A stretch of 64,000 nucleotides of DNA from Nonomuraea purpurea (lineage in GTDB: Bacteria > Actinomycetota > Actinomycetes > Streptosporangiales > Streptosporangiaceae), in the NCBI RefSeq assembly GCF_042650645.1, contig NZ_JBHSBI010000007.1:248001-312000 (forward strand), in the 5' to 3' direction. Positions within the stretch are counted from its first letter, which is position 1. The number at the start of each line of letters is the position of its first letter. The notes under the pieces were generated by a model. The model ran no database searches. It had not been told where the DNA came from and was given only the letters and a program-made list of their open reading frames with translations. The position numbers were made by a program, and so were the translations under genes. Of this stretch, positions 52,983 to 62,158 are shown in pieces.

Positions 52983-55628
52983 TCAACGTACGGGCACCTG
53001 TGAGGCCGTCGTGCCCCCGCCGGAGGCCTCCCAGCCGGCGACCACGGCGGGGGAGGCCGTCAGGGCGCGGGTCAGCGGCACGGTGACGGTCGTGGTGCCC
53101 TTGGCCGGGACGGTGACGACCCGGCTGCCCGCCGTGCCCTGCCCGTCGCGGACGTACAGGTGCGCCTTGCCGGGCGCGCCCGCGTGCAGCGTCACCTTCA
53201 CCCCGTCACGGGTGGGTTTGGCCGCGGTGACCCGGCCGCTCTCCGACGCCTTCGCCGCGGGCCCGCCGGCCAGTGGCACCCCCACGCGGACGGCCTGCTC
53301 CAGCGACTGCGGCGAGTCCAGGCTGGACAGGGCGGTGTCCGGGATCACCGGGTCGGGCGCGGGCCGGTCGGCGGGCGGCCGGTAGCCGTCCAGCCGGGCC
53401 ACGCCCCACCGGTACGGGTCGCCCTGCACCCCGCCCCACGTGGACCACCCGATCCGGGTCTGGCCGGTCTTGTCCTGGGTGTCGGAGTCGTACACCAGGA
53501 TGTTCAGGCCCAGGTGCTCGGGATCGACGCTCCCCGGCAGGGCCTGCATCGGGATGGACAGCTCCACGGTGTACTCGCCGGCCGAGACCTTGGAGGCGAT
53601 CCGCACGCCCGTGGCGGCGCCCTGCCGGTTGTCGGCGTCACGCAGGGCGCACGGCGGCCCTTCGGCCGTCACCGGCAGCACCGCCGTCTTGAACGTCGTC
53701 GAGGTGTTCTCGGAGGCGCCGCGCGGATCGACGGCGATCTCCACCGCGTCCGTGCGCCAGTGCCGCTTGCAGTCGGAGGCGGGCAGCCGGGTGCCGAGCA
53801 CGTCGTCCTTCACGTGGGCCAGCACGTAGAGCGTGTCGTCGTGCCAGGACAGCTTGGCCGTGCCCGAGCAGTCGGCCGCCGACGAGCACGCGGTGCCCTC
53901 CCACAGGCGGCCGATGTCCAGGGCGGGGCCCGGGTACTCGCCGCCGGACTCGGCGCCGTCGACCGAGGGCGCCGACGCGGCCTGGGGGATGGTCGTCGCC
54001 GGGACGAGTTCCAGCGCGGCCCGGCTCGTGCTCGTGCCGTCCACGGTGATCGTGTACGCGTAGTCGCCGCCCTCGTTGGACGTCTTCAGCGACGGGTCGG
54101 AATTGGTGACGGTGAACGGCACGGTCGTCGCGGCCCCGGCGGCCAGGTTCTGGTAGGGGGCCTCCGCGCGGTCGGCGGTGAAGCCCGCCGGCAGGTCCAG
54201 GCGCACGGTGCCGGACCGGGCGGCGTCGCTGACGTTGGTGACCACGACGCCGACCTGGCGGGCGCCGCCCGACGGGAGCGTGAGCACCGGGGTGACCAGG
54301 CCGCGAAGCTGCGGCACGCCGACGTCCGCGGTCCACTTCTCGTACTGGGCGACCTGGGGCAGGAGCTGCTGCCCACCGCGTACGGCGGGGCTGACCTCGA
54401 CCTGCCTGTCGGTGTAGCCCCGGCCCTTCTCGGTGGTCAGGGTGGCCGCGACGCGGACCCGCGCGCCCGTTCCCGGCCTCACCTCGAACGTCGCCGACCC
54501 CGTCCGCCCGGCGGCGAGCCTGCCGAGGTCGCCGGACCCGCTGACCCGCCAGCCGTCCGGCACCCGCAGCGCCACCGACGAGCGGCCCAGCGCCTCGCTT
54601 GGCGGCGCCGTCGCGGTGACCTCGACGGTGAACGGCGTCCCAGGGCGCACGTCGAAGGTGCTGGTGCGCAGGCCGAACAGCGTGCCCAGCGGGACGGTGC
54701 CGTTCGGCCTGGTCAGCGCGCCGTCGAGGATCGCCGTCGGCGCGCCCGCGGCCGGTGTGCCCGGTTCGGGGAACGGCACCCGCGCGTCCACCTGGGTGAA
54801 GAAGTCGCAGCCGAGCTGGGCGGGGTCGGTGGGCACGTCGGGGAAGACGGCCCAGCCCTGGGAGGCGTAGGCCCGCTGGGCGTCGCGTTCGACGGCGGCC
54901 CACGTCTTGCCCTGGCCTCGGGAGGGGCGTCCGCTCCACACGCCGTACACGTTCTGGGCCGGGTTGGCGGGCTGGAAGGTCGTGGCGCAGTCGGGGCCGC
55001 TGCGCGAGGTGCCGCGCAGGCCGCCGAGCAGCAGCCGGGACGGCGCGAACGGGCGCAGCCCCTCGCGGCTGATCTGCGCGGGGAACGCCTTGGGGTCGGC
55101 CGCGGCGTAGAACGCCTCGACGGCCAGCCGCGCCGCCTCCTGGTGGTTGCCGTGGTTGCCGGGGGAGGGCGCCGGGTCCATGGTCAGGATGATCTCCGGC
55201 CTGGTCCTGCGGATGACCCGGACGACCTTCTCCAGGGTGTCGCCGCCCCAGACCTGGTCGGTCAGCGGCGCGCTGACCGTGTAGTAGAAGTCGACGTCGT
55301 CGAGGTTGAACACCTCGCGCACGCCCGCCCTGGCCACCGCCGAGCGCTCCTCGGCCTCGCGCAGCAGGCCGAGCGCCGGGCCCTCCTCGGGGCCGACGGC
55401 GTTGCCGCCGCCCTCGCCGCGGGTGACGGTGACGACGCCGGTGCGCACGCGGTGTTCCTCATTCCATTGCCCGAGCGTCGAGAGGCTGAACGCCTCGTCG
55501 TCGGGGTGGGCGCCGACGAACAGCGCGTCGAGGTCGACAGGGCCGGTGTCGGCCGCAGTGGGTACGGCGGGAAGGACCGAGAGAACGGCCGCGGCGGCGA
55601 CTGCCACCAGACGGCGAGGGATGGGCAT
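52983..55628 (-). CDS. Secreted PIG-L family deacetylase with carbohydrate-binding C-terminus
   Basis: An 881-residue exported enzyme. Signal peptide (1-25), LmbE/PIG-L domain (about 30-270) with the zinc motif AHPDDE (H41, D44) and the third-ligand region GNHGNHQEA; these enzymes hydrolyse N-acetyl groups of GlcNAc-type sugars. Then a beta-sandwich region with NEW3-like repeats (about 300-560) and a CBM9-like carbohydrate-binding domain (about 580-780: KLSWHDDTLYVLAHVKDD, RTDAVEIAVDP, YTVELSIPMQAL). Last gene of the five-gene minus-strand operon, 16 bp after the permease. Extracellular deacetylation of an amino-sugar glycan before uptake is the natural role (inference). Confidence 0.92.
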   Translation of the reverse strand: MPIPRRLVAVAAAAVLSVLPAVPTAADTGPVDLDALFVGAHPDDEAFSLSTLGQWNEEHRVRTGVVTVTRGEGGGNAVGPEEGPALGLLREAEERSAVARAGVREVFNLDDVDFYYTVSAPLTDQVWGGDTLEKVVRVIRRTRPEIILTMDPAPSPGNHGNHQEAARLAVEAFYAAADPKAFPAQISREGLRPFAPSRLLLGGLRGTSRSGPDCATTFQPANPAQNVYGVWSGRPSRGQGKTWAAVERDAQRAYASQGWAVFPDVPTDPAQLGCDFFTQVDARVPFPEPGTPAAGAPTAILDGALTRPNGTVPLGTLFGLRTSTFDVRPGTPFTVEVTATAPPSEALGRSSVALRVPDGWRVSGSGDLGRLAAGRTGSATFEVRPGTGARVRVAATLTTEKGRGYTDRQVEVSPAVRGGQQLLPQVAQYEKWTADVGVPQLRGLVTPVLTLPSGGARQVGVVVTNVSDAARSGTVRLDLPAGFTADRAEAPYQNLAAGAATTVPFTVTNSDPSLKTSNEGGDYAYTITVDGTSTSRAALELVPATTIPQAASAPSVDGAESGGEYPGPALDIGRLWEGTACSSAADCSGTAKLSWHDDTLYVLAHVKDDVLGTRLPASDCKRHWRTDAVEIAVDPRGASENTSTTFKTAVLPVTAEGPPCALRDADNRQGAATGVRIASKVSAGEYTVELSIPMQALPGSVDPEHLGLNILVYDSDTQDKTGQTRIGWSTWGGVQGDPYRWGVARLDGYRPPADRPAPDPVIPDTALSSLDSPQSLEQAVRVGVPLAGGPAAKASESGRVTAAKPTRDGVKVTLHAGAPGKAHLYVRDGQGTAGSRVVTVPAKGTTTVTVPLTRALTASPAVVAGWEASGGGTTASQVPVR

Positions 55629-55644
55629 GCGACCTCCACAGGAT

Positions 55645-56445
55645 CTACTCGCGGACCGCCCCCTGGAGCAGTCCGCGGATGAAATGACGCTGGAGGAACA
55701 GGTAGAAGATCACGACCGGGGTCGCGACGATGACCGAGCCGGCCGCGAGCAGGGTGAAGCCGGAGGTGTACTGGCCCTGGAAGAAGGCCAGCCCCAGCGG
55801 CGCGGTCCGCAGCGACTCGCTGGTCACCATGATCAGCGGGATCAGGAACTCGTTCCACGTCCACATGAACACCAGGACGGTGAGGGTGACGACCGCTGGC
55901 CGGGCCGGGGGGACCAGCACCTGCCACAGGATCCGCCAGGTCGAGGCGCCGTCGATGCGGGCGGCCTCGACGATCGCCCGGTTGGAGGCGCGGAAGTAGG
56001 CCCGCATCCAGAACGTGCCGAACGCCACCGACAGCGCCACCTGCGGCAGCGCGACCGCCCAGAACGTGTCGGTCAGGCCGAGCGTGCGCAGGTCGAAGTA
56101 GAGCGGGACGGCGATGGCCTCGCTCGGCATCATGATCCCCAGCATGAACAGGTAGAACAGCACCGCCTGGCCGCGGAAGCGCATCGTGCCGAACGCGTAC
56201 CCGCTCATGATCGACAGCACCACGCTGACGACCACGACGAACGACGACACCGCCAGGCTGCTGCGCAGGTAGGTGTCGAAGCGGCCGATCTCCCACGCCG
56301 CCGCGAAGTTGCCCAGCCCGGCGGTGCCGCCACTGTCGGCGGGCCCGAACGCGGCCACCAGGATCGTCACGATCGGGAAGAGCGCGAACGCGGCGAACAC
56401 CGACAGGATCACGTAGTTGGCCAGCCGCTCGCCGCGCGAGATCAC
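55645..56445 (-). CDS. Carbohydrate ABC transporter permease, MalG type
   Basis: A 266-residue CUT1-family permease with six helices and the cytoplasmic EAA loop EAARIDGASTWRILWQVLVPPARP. The GTG at 56445 overlaps the preceding permease's TGA (GTGA) and follows AGGAGG by five bases. It pairs with the MalF-type permease. As usual for actinobacterial CUT1 systems no dedicated ATPase gene is present; a shared MsiK-type ATPase elsewhere would drive it (family knowledge). Confidence 0.95.
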   Translation of the reverse strand: MISRGERLANYVILSVFAAFALFPIVTILVAAFGPADSGGTAGLGNFAAAWEIGRFDTYLRSSLAVSSFVVVVSVVLSIMSGYAFGTMRFRGQAVLFYLFMLGIMMPSEAIAVPLYFDLRTLGLTDTFWAVALPQVALSVAFGTFWMRAYFRASNRAIVEAARIDGASTWRILWQVLVPPARPAVVTLTVLVFMWTWNEFLIPLIMVTSESLRTAPLGLAFFQGQYTSGFTLLAAGSVIVATPVVIFYLFLQRHFIRGLLQGAVRE

Positions 56446-57320
56446 GACATCCTCCTGTCGGCGAACCGGTTGATTCCAAACGAGATCACGAAGATGACGG
56501 CGGTGAGGGTGACGCCGATGGCCGCCGCCGAGCCGATCTGGCTCAGCCCGAAGGCCCGGTGGTAGACCTCGTACGACGGCACCGACGTGGACTCGCCAGG
56601 CCCGCCGCGCGTGGTGATGTACACCAGGTCGAAGGTGCGCAGAGCGGCGATCACGGTCAGCGTCAGGGCGACGGCGATCTCCCCGCGCACCGACGGCAGC
56701 GTCACCGCGAAGAACTCCCTGACCGCGCCCGCCCCGTCGAGCCTGGCCGCCTCGTACAACTCGGCGGGGATGCGGCTCATCCCGGCCAGCAGCAGCACGG
56801 TCACCAGCCCGGTCTCGAACCACGTGCCGACCACCCCGACCGCGGGCAGCGCGAAGGTGTAGTCGCCGAGCCAGCCGCGCGTCAGCGAGCCGAGCCCGAG
56901 CGCCTCCAGCAGCGTGTTCAGCGTGCCGTCGGGGGCGTACACGCGCCGCCAGGCCACCGCCACCACGACCATGGCGATCACCTGCGGCAGGAACACCACC
57001 GTGCGGAAGAAGCCGAGCCCGCGCACCTTGGCGTGGTTGAGGATGGCGGCCAGCGCCAGCCCGATGACCAGCGGCACGACCGCGTAGAACACCATGAGCA
57101 CCAGCGCGTGGACGAAGGCGGCGCGCAGCCCTTCGTCGGCGACGATCGCGGCGTAGTTGTCCAGCCCCACCCACCGGCCGAGCGACAGCCCGTCCCAGTC
57201 GTAGAGCGACAACTGCACGGCGCGCCCGATCGGATAGAGCAGGAACACCGCGTAGACGGCGAAGGCCGGCAGCAGGTAGAGATAGGCGACGCGGCGAGGC
57301 TCCCCCGGAGGCCGGGCCAT
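56442..57320 (-). CDS. Carbohydrate ABC transporter permease, MalF type
   Basis: A 292-residue CUT1 permease; six helices, opening YLYLLPAFAVYAVFLLYPIGRAVQLSLYDWDG and with the EAA loop ELYEAARLDGAGAVREFFAVTLPSVRGE. Starts two bases after the stop of the solute-binding protein gene. Forms the heterodimeric channel with the downstream permease. Confidence 0.95.
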   Translation of the reverse strand: MARPPGEPRRVAYLYLLPAFAVYAVFLLYPIGRAVQLSLYDWDGLSLGRWVGLDNYAAIVADEGLRAAFVHALVLMVFYAVVPLVIGLALAAILNHAKVRGLGFFRTVVFLPQVIAMVVVAVAWRRVYAPDGTLNTLLEALGLGSLTRGWLGDYTFALPAVGVVGTWFETGLVTVLLLAGMSRIPAELYEAARLDGAGAVREFFAVTLPSVRGEIAVALTLTVIAALRTFDLVYITTRGGPGESTSVPSYEVYHRAFGLSQIGSAAAIGVTLTAVIFVISFGINRFADRRMS

Positions 57321-57322
57321 GC

Positions 57323-58693
57323 TCAGCCGTTGCTCTCGGCGAAGGTCTTGTAGTCCTTGTCCAGTGTGGTCAGGAACTCCTGCGGTGTGGCCTTCTTGGC
57401 CAGCAGGTCCTGCAGCGCCGCGCCGAGCGTGTCGGCGAACGTCGGGGTGGCGTAGTCCAGGTAGGGCACCAGCCCGTTCTGGGCCGTCACCGTGCCGAAG
57501 GCGGTGAAGACGTCCTGCTGCGCGCCCGCCGGGACGCTCTGCTTGGCCGTGTCGGCGACCGGCAGGTTGCCGGTGTCGGTGAGCACCTTCATCGCCTCCG
57601 CGTTGGTGATGAAGTCGATGTAGGCCGCCGCCGCGTCCGGATTGGGGCTCTTGGCGGTGATCGCGAACGGCAGTCCGGTGCCGCCGGTCGCCACGGGCGG
57701 CGCGTCGGCGGCGGCGCCGGGCGGCGCCATGAAGCCCAGGTCCTCGCCCAGCGCCTTGCTCAGGTCGGCCATGAGCCAGGTGCCCGCGATCATGAACACG
57801 CCCTCGCCCTTGCCGAACGCCTGCCAGGCCGGGTCGTAGCCCTGGCCGTTGAACCCCTTGTTGAAGTAGCCCTGGTCGACCCAGGAGACGAGCTGCTCGG
57901 CGGCCTTGGTGTTCTCCGGCGTGCTCCACGAGGCGCCCTTGCGGCCGAAGGCCAGCGTGCTGATCTGGTCGGCGGGCACGCCTCGGCTCTGCACGGTGCC
58001 GAACACGTGGATGGCCGGCCACTTGTCGAGGTTGCCGAGCTGCATCGGCACTTGGCCGGCGGCCTTGGCCTTGGCCAGCGCGGCCTCGAACTCCGCCCAC
58101 GTCTTGGGCGGCTGCAGGCCGAGCTCGGTGAGCTTGGCGCGGTTGTAGTAGAGGCCGACGACCTCGCCGACCTGTGGCAGGCCGTACAGGTTGCCCTCGC
58201 CGAACAGCTTGCCGTCGGCGCTGTAGCTCGAATAGCGCAGCACCGACTGCGGGTAGCGCTGTTTCCATCCGTACGCCTGCGCGTAGGCGTCCAGCGGGCG
58301 GAGCTGCCCGGCCTTGACGAAGGCGCCCATCGACGATCGGCCGTTGTTGGCCTCGACGACGTCGGGGGGTTCGTTGCCGCTCAGGGCCAGGCGCAGGGTC
58401 GTGTTGAGGTCGTCGAAGGAGCGGGAAACCCGATTGATCCGGATATTTGGGTACTTCGCCTGGAACGCCGCGTTCAGCTGCTTCATCTGGGCCGCCTGAC
58501 CGCCGCGTACCTCCTGGTCCCAGACGGTGAGGGTGACGTTGCCGAGGGCTGCGGCGTCGGTGCGCACCGGCGCGGCGCTCGGAGCGGCGGAGGTGGCGGC
58601 GGGCGGGAGGGAGGAACCGGGGGCGCACGCGACGAGGGCCAGGGCGCTCATGGCGAGCACGGCGAGGGGCCGCGTCCGCGTCGGGCCGATCAT
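57323..58693 (-). CDS. Extracellular solute-binding lipoprotein (family 1, sugar)
   Basis: A 456-residue substrate-capture lipoprotein. Lipobox LVAC with Cys23 as lipid attachment; mature part has the family-1 pattern: VTLTVWDQEVRGG, QMKQLNAAFQAKYPNIRINRV, DVVEANNG, GLYYNRAKLTELGLQPPKTWAEFEAALAKAKAAG, KGEGVFMIAGTWLMADL. It delivers the sugar to the two permeases downstream. It starts 4 bp after the PfkB stop. Ligand not deducible; the surrounding PIG-L and GH4 genes suggest an amino-sugar or beta-glycoside oligomer. Confidence 0.95.
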   Translation of the reverse strand: MIGPTRTRPLAVLAMSALALVACAPGSSLPPAATSAAPSAAPVRTDAAALGNVTLTVWDQEVRGGQAAQMKQLNAAFQAKYPNIRINRVSRSFDDLNTTLRLALSGNEPPDVVEANNGRSSMGAFVKAGQLRPLDAYAQAYGWKQRYPQSVLRYSSYSADGKLFGEGNLYGLPQVGEVVGLYYNRAKLTELGLQPPKTWAEFEAALAKAKAAGQVPMQLGNLDKWPAIHVFGTVQSRGVPADQISTLAFGRKGASWSTPENTKAAEQLVSWVDQGYFNKGFNGQGYDPAWQAFGKGEGVFMIAGTWLMADLSKALGEDLGFMAPPGAAADAPPVATGGTGLPFAITAKSPNPDAAAAYIDFITNAEAMKVLTDTGNLPVADTAKQSVPAGAQQDVFTAFGTVTAQNGLVPYLDYATPTFADTLGAALQDLLAKKATPQEFLTTLDKDYKTFAESNG

Positions 58694-58697
58694 GGTG

Positions 58698-59900
58698 TTA
58701 CTCCTTCTGCGCGGGGAAAAGGGGCGTGTCGGGATCCTCGTCCTCGGGCTCCTCCGGCTCCCTTCCCGGGGTCGCGAGGGGCATGCCCACGTCGGCGTAC
58801 CGGGCGATGGTGGCGGCCGCGCGGTGCACCGCGCCCACCGGCACGGTCGGCACCAGCCGGTCGAGGAAGGCGTAACGGCGGGCCAGCGAGCTGCCGTAGG
58901 CGCCGCTGTGGCGGGCCGCCGCCCGCACCTCGTGCCACCAGTCGGCGATGTCGCCCCATCCCGGCGCGGCCAGCGAGCCGCCGAACTGCTGCACCGCCAG
59001 CGCCGCGCAGACCTCGGCGAAGGCGAGCCGGTCGCTCAGCGGCCACCGGCTCAGCGTGCCGAGCACGAATCCCGCGCCGAAGACGTCGCCCGCCCCCGTC
59101 GGGTCGAGCGCCGTCACCCGAGGCGCGGGCACGAACGCCTCCTCGCCCGTCACGGAGTCGATGGCCATCGCGCCGTTGGCCCCGTCGGTCACCACCGCCA
59201 GGGGAACCTGGTCGGCGATCGCGTAGAGCGCGTCGCGGGGGGTGTCGGTGCCGGTGTAGGCCATGGCCTCGGTCGCGTTCGGCATGAACGCGTGGCAGAT
59301 CTTGAGCTGGTCGAGCACGTCGGACGACCAGGCGCCCGACGGGTCCCAGCCCACGTCCGCGAACAGCAGCGCGCCGTTGCGGTGCGCCAGTTCGGCCCAG
59401 TTGCGCTGGCTGCCGGGCGCGTCGAGCGGCTCGTCGGCGGAGAGCGTCACGATCACGGCCTTGGACCGCGGCGGCGAGCCGATCATCTCCGACGCCGACA
59501 TCGGCGCGGGGTGCCCGTGCGTCACCATGCTCCGGTCGCGGTCGACCGCCATGGAGACCGTCACCGGCGAGTGCCAATGCTCGAATCTGCGCGAACGTGA
59601 CAGATCAACCGACTCCTGCTCCTCCAGCGTGCGCCAGCAGAAGTCGCCGTAGTCGTCGTCGCCGAACGCGGCGGCCAGCGAGGTGCGCAGGCCCAGCCGG
59701 CTGGTCGCGATGGCGAGGTTGGCGATGCCGCCGGGGCACGAGCCCATGCCCTCGGCCCAGATCTCCGTGCCCGACTCGGGCATCGACGGCAGGCCGGTGA
59801 AGATGATGTCGAGGAACACGGTGCCCGCCAAGAACACGTCGATCTGCGGGCACTCAGGACTACGCGAATCGGCGAGAGGGTCGTACGGCTGGACAGACAC
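58698..59900 (-). CDS. PfkB-family carbohydrate kinase
   Basis: A 400-residue ribokinase-fold sugar kinase. Signature 1 region GSCPGGIANLAIATSRLG (about 45-62), lid strand VSMAVDRDRSMVTHGHPAP, ATP-site VVTDGANGAMAID and signature 2 DPTGAGDVFGAGFVLG (about 260-275), with catalytic Asp in GAGD. The protein has an extra 90-residue C-terminal extension ending in an acidic Pro-rich tail (EEPEDEDPDTP), unusual for the family. GTG 59900 is ten bases after GAGGAGG. First gene of the operon with the transporter and PIG-L enzyme, divergent from deoR. It presumably phosphorylates the imported sugar. Confidence 0.92.
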   Translation of the reverse strand: MSVQPYDPLADSRSPECPQIDVFLAGTVFLDIIFTGLPSMPESGTEIWAEGMGSCPGGIANLAIATSRLGLRTSLAAAFGDDDYGDFCWRTLEEQESVDLSRSRRFEHWHSPVTVSMAVDRDRSMVTHGHPAPMSASEMIGSPPRSKAVIVTLSADEPLDAPGSQRNWAELAHRNGALLFADVGWDPSGAWSSDVLDQLKICHAFMPNATEAMAYTGTDTPRDALYAIADQVPLAVVTDGANGAMAIDSVTGEEAFVPAPRVTALDPTGAGDVFGAGFVLGTLSRWPLSDRLAFAEVCAALAVQQFGGSLAAPGWGDIADWWHEVRAAARHSGAYGSSLARRYAFLDRLVPTVPVGAVHRAAATIARYADVGMPLATPGREPEEPEDEDPDTPLFPAQKE

Positions 59901-59929
59901 GGGAATGGAGCCTCCTCGACACACCGAGA

Positions 59930-60010
59930 TGTGCGCAATCTTGCATGTTTACTCGCACACTTCAAGTGTTTCACGCGGGCGATTGGCGGAAGATGCTTAC
60001 TTGTGCGCGA
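59930..60010. promoter_or_regulatory. Three TGTGCG boxes between divergent operons, with the deoR promoter
   Basis: TGTGCGCAA at 59930, TGTGCGAGT on the minus strand at 59959-59951, and TGTGCGCGA at 60002. The third lies between a -35-like TTACTT (59997) and the -10 TAGAAT (60021-60026) of deoR, so binding would block it; the first two lie 30-60 bp upstream of the PfkB start. DeoR-family repressors bind such repeated sites and are released by a sugar phosphate. Confidence 0.75.
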
Positions 60011-60032
60011 AATTGACTGATAGAATCCGGCC

Positions 60033-60791
60033 GTGCTTCAGCGCCTCAGGCATGCCGAGATCATGCGCCGGGTCCGACTTTCCGGGGCCACCAGCGTCAG
60101 CGATCTCGCCAGCCAGCTCGGCGTGAGCCCGTCCACCATACGCAGGGACCTCGAGGTGCTCGACCGCGACGGCACCCTGCGGCGCGTCAGAGGCGGCGCC
60201 CTGGCCAGCGTCGACGCCGACGCCGACCGGCCCTTCGCCGAAGTGGCGGCGACCGATGAGCACGACAAGGAGACCGTGGCCGCGCGCGCCGCCGAACTGG
60301 TCGCCGACGGCGAGGTGATCCTGCTCGACATCGGCACCACCACCATGCGCCTGGCCCGCCACCTGCGCGGGCGCCGCGTCACCGTCGTCACCTCCAGCCT
60401 CGCCGTCCTCGACGCGCTGCGCGCCGACCCGGAGGTCGAACTGCTGCTGCTCGGCGGCATGGTCCGCCGCCCCTACCACTCGCTGGTCGGCGTGCTCACC
60501 GAGGCGGCGCTGAGCCAGGTGGTCGCCGACCGCGTCTTCCTCGGGGCCAGCGGCGTGCGGCCCGACGGGCAACTCGTCGACACCACGCTCGCCGAAGTGC
60601 CGCTGAAACGCGCCATGATCGCGGCGGCCGGGCAGGTGGTGCTGCTCGTGGACCGGCACAAGTTCCCCGGCACCGGCGCCCTGCGGGTGTGCGGTCCCGA
60701 GGACATCGACATGATCGTCACGAACGCGGGCGCCGACGAGGCGACACTGCGACATTGCGCCGCGGCGGGTGCCGAGGTGCTGCTCACCTGA
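60033..60791 (+). CDS. DeoR/GlpR-family sugar-phosphate-responsive repressor
   Basis: A 252-residue repressor. N-terminal helix-turn-helix (about 6-58: GATSVSDLASQLGVSPSTIRRDLEVLDRDGTLRRVRGG) and C-terminal DeoRC sensor domain (about 75-235) with ILLDIGTTTMRLARHL and the phosphate-loop GASGVRPDG. The -10 TAGAAT ends seven bases before the GTG, so the mRNA is probably leaderless. It ends 10 bp before the GH4 gene, with which it forms an operon. The inducer is likely a product of the divergent kinase. Confidence 0.95.
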   Translation: MLQRLRHAEIMRRVRLSGATSVSDLASQLGVSPSTIRRDLEVLDRDGTLRRVRGGALASVDADADRPFAEVAATDEHDKETVAARAAELVADGEVILLDIGTTTMRLARHLRGRRVTVVTSSLAVLDALRADPEVELLLLGGMVRRPYHSLVGVLTEAALSQVVADRVFLGASGVRPDGQLVDTTLAEVPLKRAMIAAAGQVVLLVDRHKFPGTGALRVCGPEDIDMIVTNAGADEATLRHCAAAGAEVLLT

Positions 60792-60801
60792 AGGGGTGTC
60801 G

Positions 60802-62142
60802 ATGAAACTGGCCGTTCTCGGGGGCGGCGGCTTCCGGGTCCCGCTCGTGTACGGCGCTCTGCTGCGCGAGTCGTCCAAGCCGCGCGTGGAGGAGGTGGTG
60901 CTCCACGACGTGTCCACAGAGCGCCTGGAGGCCATCCGCCATGTGCTGCGCCAGCTCGCAGCCGGGCACGACGACCCGCCGGAGGTGCGGATCACCACCG
61001 ACCTCGACACCGCGCTGCGCGATGCGTCCTTCGTCTTCTCGGCCGTCCGCGTCGGCGGCCTGGCCGGCCGCACCGCCGACGAGCGGGTCGCGCTGGAGCT
61101 GGGCCTGGTGGGCCAGGAGACCACCGGCCCCGGCGGCGTCTCCTACGGCCTGCGGACCGTCCCCGTCGCGGTCCACGTGGCCGAACGCGTGGCCGCCCTC
61201 GCCCCCGACGCGTGGGTCATCAACTTCACCAACCCCGCCGGCATGATCACCGAGGCCATGCGGCGGGTGCTCGGCGACCGCGTGATCGGCATCTGCGACT
61301 CGCCCATCGGGCTGATCCGCCGGGCCGCCGCCGCGCTCGGGCTCGACCCGGCCCGCGTGTCACCCGACTACGTCGGGCTCAACCACCTCGGCTGGCTGCG
61401 CGGGCTCACCTACCAGGGACGCGACGTGCTGCCCGGCCTGCTCGCCGACGACGCGGCGCTGCGGCGGGTCGAGGAGGCCCGCGTCTTCGGGCCCGACTGG
61501 GTGCGCACGCTGGGCGCACTGCCCAACGAGTACCTGTACTACTACTACTTCACCCGGGAGTCCGTGGCCGCGACCACCGGCCAGACCAGGGGAGAGGCCC
61601 TGCTGGAGCAGCAGGACGACTTCTACGCGGCCGTGCTCGCCCGGCCCGGAGAAGCCCTGGACGAATGGGGCAGAGCCCGCCATCGTCGCGACACGACCTA
61701 CATGGCCGAAATGCGCGACCTGACCGACGCCGGCGAGCGCGACACCGCCGACCTGGAGGCGGGCGGGTACGAGGGCATCGCGCTGGCCCTCATGGCCGCC
61801 ATCGCCAGGGGCGAGCCCGCCACCATGATCCTCAACGTGCGCAACGGCGCCGCCGTGCCCGGCCTGCCCGCCGACGCGGTCGTGGAGATCCCGTGCGCGG
61901 TGGACGGCGCCGGCGTCAAACCCCTGGCCACCCGGCCGCTCCCAGGCCGCTTCCTCGGGCTGATGCAGCAGGTCAAGGCCGTGGAACAGACGACCATCGA
62001 GGCCGCGCTGTCGGGCTCGCCCCGGCTGGCGGTCGAGGCGTTCGCGCTGCACCCGCTGGTCGACTCGGTCTCAACGGCCCGCAAGCTCCTCGACGGCTAC
62101 CGGGCCCGCATCCCCGAACTGGCCGCCGTCCTGCACGCGTGA
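60802..62142 (+). CDS. Glycoside hydrolase family 4 (6-phospho-beta-glucosidase-like)
   Basis: A 446-residue NAD+- and Mn2+-dependent hydrolase that works by oxidation and elimination at the sugar. N-terminal Rossmann motif VLGGGGFRVP (5-14), NFTNPAGMITEA (about 145), metal ligands Cys165 (ICDSP) and His195 (NHLGW), and the C-terminal GALEALLxHPLV-type stretch SPRLAVEAFALHPLV. ATG 60802 follows AAGGGG. The GH4 subgroup of this type usually acts on 6-phosphorylated disaccharides made by a PTS; here uptake is by an ABC transporter, so the PfkB kinase may supply the phosphate, or the substrate is not phosphorylated. Confidence 0.93.
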   Translation: MKLAVLGGGGFRVPLVYGALLRESSKPRVEEVVLHDVSTERLEAIRHVLRQLAAGHDDPPEVRITTDLDTALRDASFVFSAVRVGGLAGRTADERVALELGLVGQETTGPGGVSYGLRTVPVAVHVAERVAALAPDAWVINFTNPAGMITEAMRRVLGDRVIGICDSPIGLIRRAAAALGLDPARVSPDYVGLNHLGWLRGLTYQGRDVLPGLLADDAALRRVEEARVFGPDWVRTLGALPNEYLYYYYFTRESVAATTGQTRGEALLEQQDDFYAAVLARPGEALDEWGRARHRRDTTYMAEMRDLTDAGERDTADLEAGGYEGIALALMAAIARGEPATMILNVRNGAAVPGLPADAVVEIPCAVDGAGVKPLATRPLPGRFLGLMQQVKAVEQTTIEAALSGSPRLAVEAFALHPLVDSVSTARKLLDGYRARIPELAAVLHA

Positions 62143-62158
62143 GCCCTCCTGCGGCTGC

